Part shown: positions 16,449-24,770 of the stretch, one piece after another
Position numbering within the stretch: position 1 is the stretch's first letter
How the letters are laid out: the number at the start of each line of letters is the position of its first letter
DNA from: Brevinematales bacterium
GTDB lineage: Bacteria; Spirochaetota; Brevinematia; Brevinematales; JAOACQ01
NCBI GenBank assembly: GCA_026417755.1
Contig: JAOACQ010000049.1
Span: 1-32,977, forward strand
Direction of reading: 5' to 3'
Length of the DNA: 32,977 nt
The notes under the pieces: generated by a model
What the model saw: only the letters and a program-made list of their open reading frames with translations
What the model was told of the DNA's origin: nothing
The model's database searches: none
Made by a program: the position numbers and the translations under genes

Positions 16449-17354
16449 GTGGATACATTAGCTGTAAAGATTTTGGAATTGAAGAAAAAAAAGAATGCTT
16501 TTATTCTGGCACATAACTATCAAATTCCAGAGGTTCAAGATGTTGCTGACTATGTGAGTGATTCTCTTGGGCTTGCCCGTAAGGCTAAAGAGGTTGATTC
16601 TCCTCTTATTGTCTTATGTGGGGTTTATTTTATGGCTGAAACAGCCAAGATTCTTAATCCTGATAAAAAAGTTCTTATACCGGATATAAATGCAGGTTGT
16701 CCGCTTGCTTGTTTTGCAGATGAAAAAATGGTGCTTGAGTACAGAAAGTTATATCCCGATGCTGCTTTTGTTGCTTATGTTAATTCTAATGCTAAAGTTA
16801 AAGCACTTGTGGATATATGTTGTACTTCTTCAAATGCTGTTAAGATTGTTGAATCGCTTGAGGCTAAAAGGGTTGTTTTTTTGCCGGATAAGAATCTTGG
16901 TAGGTATGTGAAAGAAAGAGTCAACAAGGAAGTTATACTCTGGCCAGGTTATTGTGTTGTGCATGAGAATGTCGTGTTAGATGATGTTCTTGCTGTGAAG
17001 AAAAAGCACCCGGGAGCACTGATAATGGCTCATCCTGAATGCCCGGAGGAAGTTGTTAAAATAGCTGATGGGGTATGTAGCACCGGTCAGATGTTTGATT
17101 TTGTTAAGAAAAATGAAAATGTGAAAGAGTTTATTGTGGTTACCGAGTGGGGGATTAACCACGCTCTTAAGAAAATGTTTCCTGAAAAAGTTTTTATTGA
17201 GCCTAAAAAAAGAATGGAATGTGTTAATATGAAAAAAATTACGCTTGAAAAACTTTACAATTCGCTTGAAAAAGAAATTTATGAAGTTAATATTGATGAA
17301 AATATTTCTGAAAAAGCAAGAATTTCTATTGAAAAAATGCTAAACTTAAGTTAG
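16449..17354 (+). CDS. nadA: Quinolinate synthase A
   Basis: NadA condenses iminoaspartate with dihydroxyacetone phosphate to quinolinate in de novo NAD synthesis, using a [4Fe-4S] cluster. The protein of about 301 residues is the short form also seen in Thermotoga. The three cluster cysteines are at about 84 ('NAGCPLACF'), 169 ('WPGYCVVHE') and 258 ('RMECVNMKK'). Other landmarks are 'ILAHNYQIPEVQDVAD', 'VYFMAETAKIL' and 'APDKNLGRYV'-like 'LPDKNLGRYV'. I chose the GTG at 16449 because AAGGAT lies just before it; TTG 16431 would sit at the transcription start. No nadB or nadC is present in the window, so iminoaspartate must come from genes elsewhere (L-aspartate oxidase or dehydrogenase). First gene of a seven-gene operon. 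Confidence 0.95.
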   Translation: MDTLAVKILELKKKKNAFILAHNYQIPEVQDVADYVSDSLGLARKAKEVDSPLIVLCGVYFMAETAKILNPDKKVLIPDINAGCPLACFADEKMVLEYRKLYPDAAFVAYVNSNAKVKALVDICCTSSNAVKIVESLEAKRVVFLPDKNLGRYVKERVNKEVILWPGYCVVHENVVLDDVLAVKKKHPGALIMAHPECPEEVVKIADGVCSTGQMFDFVKKNENVKEFIVVTEWGINHALKKMFPEKVFIEPKKRMECVNMKKITLEKLYNSLEKEIYEVNIDENISEKARISIEKMLNLS

Positions 17355-17373
17355 ACTTTTTTAGGAGGTAAAG

Positions 17374-17526
17374 ATGGCATATAGAGTAACTCTTGACGGT
17401 GCGATGAAAGGTGTAAAATTTGCTTCAAAGGAAGAGGCAATGGATGCAATGTGGGAATTTTATAAAGACAAAATGTCAAGAGAAGAGTTTGATAAGTTTA
17501 TACAATCTCATCTTGAAGAAGCATAG
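17374..17526 (+). CDS. Conserved-looking small protein of 50 residues, unknown function
   Basis: A strong AGGAGGT ribosome site (17363-17369) stands five bases before ATG 17374, which opens a 50-codon frame ending at TAG 17526. The protein starts MAYRVTLDGAMKGVKFASKE and ends in an acidic amphipathic helix (KFIQSHLEEA). The beta hairpin-then-helix look resembles small cytosolic adaptor folds. It has no membrane segment or cysteines. It lies 19 bases after nadA and 3 bases before the phosphoesterase gene, within one transcription unit, and its codon use matches the neighbours. These points argue for a real gene. No family was recognised. Confidence 0.75.
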   Translation: MAYRVTLDGAMKGVKFASKEEAMDAMWEFYKDKMSREEFDKFIQSHLEEA

Positions 17527-17529
17527 GAT

Positions 17530-18204
17530 GTGAAATTGACTTTACTTGCTGTAAGTGATGTTGTTAACCCAAAACTTTATAGTCCTTCTGTGTTGGAGCT
17601 GAAAGATAAGGTGGATTTGATAGTTTCTTGTGGGGATTTGCCGATATATTATCTTGATTATATATCCACTACATTAGGCAAACCTCTTTTTTTTGTATGT
17701 GGAAATCATGATAATTATGATTATAAAAACAAGGATTATGTATTTAAGAATTCTTCTTCAAAATATTTTTTTTCGGATAGAGAAGATATTAAGATGGGGG
17801 GGATAAACCTTGATGGTAAAGTTGAAGAATTTAAGGGTTTTACATTTGCAGGGCTTGAAGGGTCTATGGAATATAATAAAGGAGAACATCAATATTCAGA
17901 TAAAGAGATGAAAAAGAAGATAAATAAACTCAGTGCAAAACTTATAATAAACAAATTAAAAAGTGGTCGTTTTCTTGATGTTCTTGTTACACATGCTCCA
18001 CCACTTGGAGTTCATGATAGGAACGATTTACCCCATCGTGGTTTTAAGAGTTTCATAGAGTTTATTGAAAAGTTTTCACCTGCTTATTTGATTCATGGGC
18101 ATTCGCATATTTATGATAGAAGAGAAGGAAGGGAAACCCTTATTGGTAAAACTAAGGTGATAAATTGTTATGATTATATGATAATTAATATAGAAAGAGA
18201 GTAG
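17530..18204 (+). CDS. Calcineurin-like metallophosphoesterase with altered first motif
   Basis: This protein of 224 residues is a calcineurin-type phosphoesterase that would bind two metals. The motifs are 'SCGDLP' (Asp36), 'CGNHDN' (Asn59, His60), 'VTHAPP' (His155) and 'HGHSH' (His189-His193). The first motif, normally DxH, is 'SDVV' (Asp10-Val-Val12), so one metal-binding His is missing, as in some phosphodiesterases of the YfcE/Rv0805 fold and in relatives active on other substrates. The GTG at 17530 is used because an ATG at 17528 is followed at once by a stop codon. It starts 3 bases after the 50-codon gene and ends 3 bases before the ParB-like gene. The substrate is not evident. Confidence 0.85.
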   Translation: MKLTLLAVSDVVNPKLYSPSVLELKDKVDLIVSCGDLPIYYLDYISTTLGKPLFFVCGNHDNYDYKNKDYVFKNSSSKYFFSDREDIKMGGINLDGKVEEFKGFTFAGLEGSMEYNKGEHQYSDKEMKKKINKLSAKLIINKLKSGRFLDVLVTHAPPLGVHDRNDLPHRGFKSFIEFIEKFSPAYLIHGHSHIYDRREGRETLIGKTKVINCYDYMIINIERE

Positions 18205-18207
18205 CTT

Positions 18208-19116
18208 ATGAGTGATAATACCTTGAATGATATTGATCTCAAATTTAATGCAAAGAAAAAATTTGAGAGAGCAAGAAAAAAGGCCTTTTTAAATGACCTT
18301 ATGTCAAAATTACTTAATAAAGAAAATGAGCTTTTACAACTTGATGAGATAAAGTATCTAGTTCCTCCAAAAGCAATGGTTTATAGAGGTATTAAGTCAA
18401 TACCTATTGATAAAATAGTTGGTAGTGAAGGTAGATACAGGGATTTTGATAGAGATTTTCTTCCCAGACAGGATAATACGAAAGAGAGATGGGAGAATAT
18501 AGAAGTAGCAAAGGAAAAAAATATATCTCTTCCTCCTATTTCTGTATATAAAATTGGAGATCACTATATTGTTCGTGATGGTAACCACAGAGTTTCAGTC
18601 GCAAAAGAGCTTGGCCAAGAATTTATTGATGCGGAAGTTACAGAACTTTTCACACCTGTTAAAATAGAAGATTTTTCTCAAAAAGGGCTTCTTATTGCAG
18701 AGAGTTATAATTATTTTCTTGAAAAGACTGGTTTTAAGACTGTTTTCCCTGATGTTGATATAAAACTTTCAAATCCCTGGGGATATTATAGACTTATAGA
18801 ACATATTAACACCTATAGATATTTTCTTGGAGAAAAGCGAAAAAGAGAAGTATCTCTTTGTGATGCTTTAAAGAGCTGGTATAATGAATTATATCTACCC
18901 ATAACGAAATTGGTTAAAAAGAAGAAAATTTTAAGGTTTTTTCCAGAAAGAGAGGTTGGAGATTTTTATATATGGATTATGGATCACTGGCATTATCTGA
19001 AAGAAAGTGGTAAAGATATTCCTATTGAAGAGGCAGTGGAAGACTATTATGAAAAATATGTAAAAAAAGGTTTTATTAATAAAATATTTTTGTTATTTAA
19101 AAAGAGAAAAAAATGA
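18208..19116 (+). CDS. ParB/Srx-like N-domain protein, unlinked to a ParA
   Basis: This protein of 302 residues has an N-terminal helical segment and then a ParB-N/sulfiredoxin-like fold. The visible signature is 'SIPIDKIVGSEGRYRDFDRD' at about 64-83, followed by 'LPPISVYKIGDHYIVRDGNHRVSVAKELG' split as 'LPPISVYKIGDHY' (108-120) and 'VRDGNHRVSVAKELG' (122-136). The DGNHR loop corresponds to the nucleotide-binding GxxRxxA-type box of ParB proteins. No ParA partner, helix-turn-helix of the ParB core type or centromere-like repeats were seen nearby, so chromosome segregation is doubtful. A Trp/Tyr-rich helical C-terminal half ends in a Lys-rich tail. It overlaps nadK by ATGA. Stand-alone proteins of this kind occur in spirochaetes and Chloroflexi. 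Its role is unknown. Confidence 0.75.
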   Translation: MSDNTLNDIDLKFNAKKKFERARKKAFLNDLMSKLLNKENELLQLDEIKYLVPPKAMVYRGIKSIPIDKIVGSEGRYRDFDRDFLPRQDNTKERWENIEVAKEKNISLPPISVYKIGDHYIVRDGNHRVSVAKELGQEFIDAEVTELFTPVKIEDFSQKGLLIAESYNYFLEKTGFKTVFPDVDIKLSNPWGYYRLIEHINTYRYFLGEKRKREVSLCDALKSWYNELYLPITKLVKKKKILRFFPEREVGDFYIWIMDHWHYLKESGKDIPIEEAVEDYYEKYVKKGFINKIFLLFKKRKK

Positions 19117-19976
19117 AATTAAAAGATGTATTAATAGTTGCAAATATAAAAAATGAATCAACTTCAAAAATAGTAGACGAAGTAATAAAAATCTTAAAAA
19201 AAAGAAATATAACATTTGATGTTGTTTCTCCTACATTTTTTCAACTTGAGAATAAAACAATTCTGACAGATTTGGAACATCCAAAGTTCAGATTTTTTGA
19301 TTTAATAATTGCTATTGGTGGTGACGGAACATTTTTGTTTACTGCTAGATATTTCTATTCATTTGGGTTTAAACTTCTTGGTATGAATGCGGGAAGGCTT
19401 GGTTTTTTGATGGAGATTTCAGCCGAAAAATTTGAAGACGCACTTCTCAAAATAGAAAATGATGAGCTTGCCATTAAGGAAAGATTAATGTTTAATGCTA
19501 GTGTTGTAAGAAATGATAAAGTTGTTTTTCAATCAGCTTTTCTTAATGATGCTGTGATTTCAAAGGGTGTGCTTTCAAGAATGGTAGAGATTTCAGTATC
19601 ACTAATGGGAACACCACTTGCACAATATAGAGCTGATGGTCTTATTATTTCGACTCCTACAGGTTCGACGGCTTATAATCTTGCGGCTGGTGGACCTATT
19701 CTTACACAGGATGTCTCAGGAATGATAATTACACCTATATGTCCACATTCTCTTGGTGTAAGACCTATTGTAAGTGGTGTAGAAAAAGAGCTAAAGATAT
19801 GTTTCTTATCAGGGGGTATTGATACAAATCTTACTATAGATGGGCAGGAGAATTTCTTACTCAAAGTTAATGATAATATTATTGTGAAAAAAGAGGAAAA
19901 ATGTGTTAAAATATACGACTATGGAGAAAGGCAATTTTTCTCTGTTTTAAGAGAAAAACTGGGGTGGCATATATGA
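19113..19976 (+). CDS. nadK: NAD kinase
   Basis: NadK phosphorylates NAD to NADP with ATP or polyphosphate. The protein of 287 residues has the family's GGDGT motif (Gly69-Thr73, with the catalytic Asp71), 'GMNAGRLGFL' near residue 95, and the long NAD-binding run 'ADGLIISTPTGSTAYNLAAG' near 174-193, followed by 'GGPI' and 'ICPHSLGVRPIV'. It overlaps the ParB-like gene upstream by four bases (ATGA) and recN downstream by four bases, so translation is probably coupled. The nadK-recN order is common in bacteria. All residues expected for activity are present. Confidence 0.96.
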   Translation: MKLKDVLIVANIKNESTSKIVDEVIKILKKRNITFDVVSPTFFQLENKTILTDLEHPKFRFFDLIIAIGGDGTFLFTARYFYSFGFKLLGMNAGRLGFLMEISAEKFEDALLKIENDELAIKERLMFNASVVRNDKVVFQSAFLNDAVISKGVLSRMVEISVSLMGTPLAQYRADGLIISTPTGSTAYNLAAGGPILTQDVSGMIITPICPHSLGVRPIVSGVEKELKICFLSGGIDTNLTIDGQENFLLKVNDNIIVKKEEKCVKIYDYGERQFFSVLREKLGWHI

Positions 19977-21661
19977 TTACAAGGCTTTCAATTAAAAACT
20001 ATGCTATAATCGATAATCTTGAGATTGAGTTTAATGAAGGTTTTAGTGTGTTTACTGGCGAAACCGGGGCAGGAAAATCTGTGCTGATTGGAGCTATCGG
20101 TTTACTTCTTGGAGAAAAATGTGATTCTACTGTTATAAGAACTGGAGAAGAAAAAGCTATAATAGAAGGTGAATTTTTGATAAAAAATGAAGCTATTCTC
20201 CAGAAGATAAGAGATTTATCAATTGATATAGACTCTTCTCTTATAATAAGAAGAGAAATTTCAAATCAGGGTAGAAACAGGGTTTTCATCAATGGTTTAC
20301 TTGAGCCACTTAACAAACTTGAAGAGATTGGAGAGTGGTTGCTTGATATACATGGGCAGCATGACCATCAGTTGCTTTTACAACAGAAAGTGCATCTTAA
20401 TATTCTGGATAATTATGGGGTACTTGAAGGGGAGATTAAAAATTTTGCAAAGAATTTTTTTAGCCTTAAAGAGAAGATTGAAAATTTAAATTTTTTGCTT
20501 GAAAATCAAAATAGACTTGAGGAAGAAAGGGTTTTTCTTGAACTTGCATTTAAAGAGATTAATGAAATGAAGTTGGAAGAAAATGAGGAGGAGGAACTTA
20601 CAGAGCTTCTTAAGAGAATGGAAAATGGTGAAAAAATATCAAGAAATTTAAGAGAGGCAAAAAATATTCTGTATGATGATGAAAGAAATGTTTCTGGTAA
20701 TATATTAAAAACCTTAAATTTGATTTCCTCTGTTGAAAATTTTGATAATAGATACGTTGAGTTAACACAAATACTTGAAGATGCTCTTGCTAAGGTTGAT
20801 GAAACTTCTCATCTTATTTCTGATTATCTTAAGGAATTGGACTTTGATGAAAATGAAATGGAGAAAGTAATTGATAGACTTGAAAATATTAAAGATTTAA
20901 AAAGAAAATATAGAAAAAATTCTGTGGAAGAGTTGATTTCTTATGCGAAAGAATGTGGAGAAAAACTAAAATTTCTTGAGAATAAAGAAGAAGATATAGA
21001 TAAACTTAAGAAAGATATTGAAGAGCTTAAGAAAATTGTGCTTGAAGGTGCAACAAGTCTTTCAAAGAAAAGACAAAATGTTGGGGTTGAGTTGTCAAAA
21101 AAGATAAAAGAGGAATTAAAATATCTTGGTATGGAGAAGTCCGAATTCATTGTAGATATTAAATATGTTAAGGATGAAAATAGCCCTATAAGTATAAATG
21201 GTGTTCCTGTTAAAATCGATGAAAAAGGAATAGACAGAGTTGAATTTTTAATAACTACCAATCCAGGTGAAGAACCAAAGCCATTGAGAAAAATTGCTTC
21301 CGGTGGTGAAATATCTAGAGTGATGCTTGCTTTGAAGGCAATTTTTGCAAAAAGTGATCCAGTCGAGACAATGATATTTGATGAAATAGATGTCGGTATC
21401 GGAGGTGTGACTGCAAATAATGTTGGACTTAAAATGGCTGAAATTGCAAAAATCAAACAGCTCTTTGTTATTACCCATCTTCCCCAGATAGCTTCAAAAG
21501 CTGAAAATCATTTTTATATTTCAAAAAATGTAAAGGATAATAAGACTTTTACAACAGCAAAACTATTAAGAAAAGAAGAAAGAATTAATGAGATAGCAAG
21601 AATGCTTGGTGGAGAAAGTGAAGCTGCCATAAAACATGCAAAGGAAATGTTAGGCCTTTGA
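19973..21661 (+). CDS. recN: DNA repair protein RecN
   Basis: RecN is an SMC-like ATPase that acts early at double-strand breaks with RecA. The protein of about 562 residues has the Walker A 'GETGAGKS' at 29-36, the RecN-specific 'LLDIHGQHDHQLLL' near 125, a central coiled coil (about 160-370), the ABC signature 'ASGGEISRVMLALKAI' and Walker B 'MIFDEIDVGIGG', then 'VITHLPQIASKA'. I placed the start at ATG 19973, which overlaps the nadK stop as ATGA and has GGGGTGG in front; GTG 19964 is an in-frame alternative. The length is normal for the family. No LexA-like operator was seen before it; it is internal to the operon, so SOS control is not evident. Confidence 0.96.
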   Translation: MITRLSIKNYAIIDNLEIEFNEGFSVFTGETGAGKSVLIGAIGLLLGEKCDSTVIRTGEEKAIIEGEFLIKNEAILQKIRDLSIDIDSSLIIRREISNQGRNRVFINGLLEPLNKLEEIGEWLLDIHGQHDHQLLLQQKVHLNILDNYGVLEGEIKNFAKNFFSLKEKIENLNFLLENQNRLEEERVFLELAFKEINEMKLEENEEEELTELLKRMENGEKISRNLREAKNILYDDERNVSGNILKTLNLISSVENFDNRYVELTQILEDALAKVDETSHLISDYLKELDFDENEMEKVIDRLENIKDLKRKYRKNSVEELISYAKECGEKLKFLENKEEDIDKLKKDIEELKKIVLEGATSLSKKRQNVGVELSKKIKEELKYLGMEKSEFIVDIKYVKDENSPISINGVPVKIDEKGIDRVEFLITTNPGEEPKPLRKIASGGEISRVMLALKAIFAKSDPVETMIFDEIDVGIGGVTANNVGLKMAEIAKIKQLFVITHLPQIASKAENHFYISKNVKDNKTFTTAKLLRKEERINEIARMLGGESEAAIKHAKEMLGL

Positions 21662-21683
21662 TCAAAATTTTAAAGAGGGAAAG

Positions 21684-23264
21684 ATGTATATCGCTACAAA
21701 AGAGGATGTTTATCATATTGATCAGGAGTGTGAGAGAAGGTTTGAAATTAAAGTTTCAACGTTAATGGAAAATGCTGGAAAAAATTCTTTTGTATGGATT
21801 AAAAATAATATAACTGAATATGATAAAAAGAGAATATTGGTCTTTTGTGCTCATGGCAATAATGGTGGGGATGGGGCTGTTCTTGCAAGATATATTTATG
21901 ATAATGGTGGAAATGTCAAAGTCATTTTCTTAGGTGATGTAATCGGAAAGTCAAAAGATGTTGCAAAAACTAATTTTATAAAACTTAAAGAAAGTAAAGT
22001 CGAAGTTATAGAATTGGATTTAAGAGATAGCTTGATAGTAGAAAAAGTGAAGGACTTAATAAGTGGATCTGATATTGTTATAGATTCAATTTTTGGGGTG
22101 GGTTTTAGTGGAGAATTTTATTCGCCATTCAAGGAGATAGTAGATATTATAAATTCTTCCGGTAAGCTAGTATTGTCTTTAGATATACCTTCGGGTGTTA
22201 TAGCTAATGGTGGTAATTTTGAAACTGCAATAAAAGCAGATTATACGCTTACCTTTGGTTTTCCAAAGTTTGGAATGATAGATTATCCGGGAGCTTATTT
22301 TTGTGGTAAGATTGAAGTTATTGATATTGGTATTCCGGAAAACTTGATAAAAGAACGAAAACTTTTCTTACTTCTGACTGATGAGTATGTAAAGAGATTA
22401 CTTAAAAAACGAGCAAGAGATACACATAAGGGCAATTATGGACATTTGCTGATAATAGGTGGATATGGTGGAGACTTTAAGAAAGGGATTAAAGCTATGG
22501 GAGGAAGTGTTATTCTTTCTGGGCTTGCTGCTTTAAGAAGTGGTGTTGGCTTACTTACCATAGCATGTCATAATAATGTTTTATATAGTATTCAATCTAG
22601 TATACCGGAAGCCATGACATTTGGTTGGCTTGAGAATAATAAATCTATTGAATCAATTAAAAAACTTATTGAGAATAATTTTATAAGAACTGTTTTAATA
22701 GGCAACGGTTTTTTCAATGGGAAATTTCAAAAAAGACTTTTGGAAATGCTTCTTTCTCATCCAATAGTAAACAGGATAGTAATAGATGCAGATGGCTTAA
22801 ATATTCTATCAAAAGATAGTAAACTTTTAAAAGAACTATCTTCAAGTGGTAAAAACATTATTCTTACTCCTCACATAGGTGAGGCATCAAGATTATTAAA
22901 ATTATACCCACACGAGATAAAAAATAAAAAACTTGATGTTATAAAAATGTTAGTTGATTTGACGAATTCAACAGTTATACTTAAAGATAGTGTTTCTTTA
23001 ATATGTGATGGAGAAAATGTTTTTGTTAATAATAGAGGTAGCTCTTCTCTGGCAAAGGGTGGTAGCGGGGATATACTTGCAGGACTTGTTGCAGGATTTT
23101 TAGCTTCTGGTTATGACCCTCTGTATGCTTCCTTACTTGGTAGTTATATACTTGGCGTTGCGGGTGAAAAGTGTGAGCTTAGATTGGGGGCTTATTCTGT
23201 ATTGGGGAGGGATGTCATCATAGAGATAGCAGAGGTTATTAAAGAACTTAATAAGCCGGAATAG
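21684..23264 (+). CDS. nnr: Bifunctional NAD(P)HX epimerase/dehydratase
   Basis: This enzyme repairs hydrated NADH and NADPH. The protein of 526 residues is the usual two-domain fusion. The YjeF_N epimerase domain (about 1-215) has 'LMENAGKNS', 'CAHGNNGGDGAVLARYI' and 'IDSIFGVGFSGE'. The carbohydrate-kinase-like dehydratase (about 235-526) has 'HKGNYGHLLIIGG', 'VIDADGLNIL', 'LTPHIGEASRLL' and the anion hole/ATP loop 'SSLAKGGSGDILAGLVAG'. It begins 22 bases after recN with GAGGGAAAG as ribosome site. It shares an operon with nadA and nadK, which fits a role in NAD(P) upkeep. Its last 17 bases overlap the 3' end of the convergent sensor gene. Confidence 0.96.
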   Translation: MYIATKEDVYHIDQECERRFEIKVSTLMENAGKNSFVWIKNNITEYDKKRILVFCAHGNNGGDGAVLARYIYDNGGNVKVIFLGDVIGKSKDVAKTNFIKLKESKVEVIELDLRDSLIVEKVKDLISGSDIVIDSIFGVGFSGEFYSPFKEIVDIINSSGKLVLSLDIPSGVIANGGNFETAIKADYTLTFGFPKFGMIDYPGAYFCGKIEVIDIGIPENLIKERKLFLLLTDEYVKRLLKKRARDTHKGNYGHLLIIGGYGGDFKKGIKAMGGSVILSGLAALRSGVGLLTIACHNNVLYSIQSSIPEAMTFGWLENNKSIESIKKLIENNFIRTVLIGNGFFNGKFQKRLLEMLLSHPIVNRIVIDADGLNILSKDSKLLKELSSSGKNIILTPHIGEASRLLKLYPHEIKNKKLDVIKMLVDLTNSTVILKDSVSLICDGENVFVNNRGSSSLAKGGSGDILAGLVAGFLASGYDPLYASLLGSYILGVAGEKCELRLGAYSVLGRDVIIEIAEVIKELNKPE

Positions 23265-24747
23265 TTATTGTAAACTTTGTTCCTTCTCCCTCTTCACTTT
23301 GAACTATAATATTTCCACCATACGAGTGAACAAGATTTTTCACCATATACAGGCCAAGTCCGGCTCCTTTCTGGTTTAAAGAAGGAGCAAATTGTCCTCT
23401 ATAGAACTGTTCAAATATTTTTTCTTTTTCTTCTTTTTTTATTCCTTCTCCAGTGTCAATAACTTCAAATTTGTATTTTTCACCATTAAATGTTATATTT
23501 ATTGTTATCATTCCATCCTGTTTATTATAAAATATTGCATTTGATATTAATTCATCAAGTATGGTTTTGAAAATGGTATAATTACCCGATATTATTTTTG
23601 CATCTTCAGATATTGATATTGATATATTTAATTTTTTTTCTTCAATTTCTGATTTGTAACTTTCAAGGATTTTGTTGATTATATTTTCTAGTTCAATTTT
23701 ATCTTTAAATAACTCTTCAGCTGATGTTTCAAGTGAGACAAAATTAATTACCTTATTTGCAAAATTATTTAACTTTTCAACTTTTATTATTAATGCAGAT
23801 AGTATTTTATTTCTCAATTCAAGAGGTAGATTTCCACTTTTCAGAAGGGATTTTAATTCTTCAAGAATGTGAACAATTGGGGCTTTTAAATATTCTGACA
23901 TTTTATTTATAAATTCATTTTTGACGTTTACCAGTTTTATTAATGTTCTATTTTGCCTTCTTATTTCAGAGTAGAGTATTGAGTTATAGAGTGAAATGGA
24001 GGCCTGGGAACAAAAAATTTCACCAATCGCAAAATCAGACTCAGAAAATGTGTCTGTTTCAGAAATCATATCCACATATATAATTCCAAGCAATTTATCT
24101 TTATAACTTAATGGAATGCACATAAAAGACAGTTTTTCATTATTGTTTAATTTTTCGTTTACTACAAGTACACTTTCTCTTTTTCTTGAGGTATCATAAA
24201 TTTTTTCGTATGAAAGTTTGAAATATTCTTTTTTAAGCTCTTCTTGTGAAAAGTTTAAGAATATTGTTGGTATTAGCTTATTTGCTTTTCTTAAGAATAT
24301 TACACCTCTATGTGCACGAACGGATTCTACAAGATATTTTAAGATTTTGTGGAGCAAAATATCGGTATTAAGAATAAAACTTAAATTTTTGTTAATTTCA
24401 AGTATTTTTCTTAAAACGTTTTCTTTATGAAGAAGTTCTTCAAAGGAAAGCTGGTTTACAGCTTCCTGTGCTTTCAGAAATTTTTCTGCTTCTTTTTTCT
24501 CAAGAGCTGTTAATTCTTCAAGATTTTCGTGAGCTTTGAGTGTTTTTTCTATGTCTTTCTTTTCATTTAAAACTATTTCTTGCAAGGCTTCATAAGCCTT
24601 AAGCGTCTTATCAGCCTCTTTTAACTCTTCATTAAAGGCATCGGTGAGTTTGTTGTATGCATCGGCTATTTTTTCTAGATGAGCTATTTTTTCATCTTTT
24701 TCTTCAATTTCTTTTTCTAGTTCTTTGATTTTTTTCTCATAGTCCAT
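23248..24747 (-). CDS. Cytosolic coiled-coil/GAF/HATPase sensor kinase lacking the usual H-box histidine
   Basis: This soluble protein of 499 residues has an N-terminal coiled coil (1-120), a GAF domain (about 125-262), a dimerisation helix pair (about 265-340) and a histidine-kinase-type ATPase domain (about 350-499). The ATPase boxes are intact: N-box 'DELISNAIFYN' (398-408), G1 'DTGEGI' (431-436), F-box 'FEQFYR' and G2 'GAGLGLYMVK' (461-470). In the H-box, where SHE(L)RTP is expected, the sequence is S284-E-Y-L-K-A-P290, so the phospho-acceptor His is absent; His293 lies three residues beyond it. It could still act through ATP binding or serve as a partner kinase. The coil has four 21-residue repeats (from residues 25, 46, 67 and 88). 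A sigma-28 type promoter precedes it. GAGG ribosome site; no response regulator nearby. Confidence 0.85.
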   Translation of the reverse strand: MDYEKKIKELEKEIEEKDEKIAHLEKIADAYNKLTDAFNEELKEADKTLKAYEALQEIVLNEKKDIEKTLKAHENLEELTALEKKEAEKFLKAQEAVNQLSFEELLHKENVLRKILEINKNLSFILNTDILLHKILKYLVESVRAHRGVIFLRKANKLIPTIFLNFSQEELKKEYFKLSYEKIYDTSRKRESVLVVNEKLNNNEKLSFMCIPLSYKDKLLGIIYVDMISETDTFSESDFAIGEIFCSQASISLYNSILYSEIRRQNRTLIKLVNVKNEFINKMSEYLKAPIVHILEELKSLLKSGNLPLELRNKILSALIIKVEKLNNFANKVINFVSLETSAEELFKDKIELENIINKILESYKSEIEEKKLNISISISEDAKIISGNYTIFKTILDELISNAIFYNKQDGMITINITFNGEKYKFEVIDTGEGIKKEEKEKIFEQFYRGQFAPSLNQKGAGLGLYMVKNLVHSYGGNIIVQSEEGEGTKFTITIPAY

Positions 24748-24770
24748 AAAGGCTGACCTCTTACGGATAT

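Noticed and set aside
17640-17660. GCCGATA sequence resembling a sigma-28 -10 box
   Set aside because: It lies inside the phosphoesterase coding sequence, has no gene start behind it and does not complete GCCGATAA.
18208-19116. Chromosome partition locus
   Set aside because: No parA, no parS-like inverted repeats and no origin-linked genes are present; only the ParB-like fold was found.
20941-21456. A 171-codon open frame on the minus strand opposite recN
   Set aside because: It lies wholly inside the well-supported recN gene, has no family motif and is rich in Ser/Phe/Ile as expected from the reverse of an AT-rich gene.
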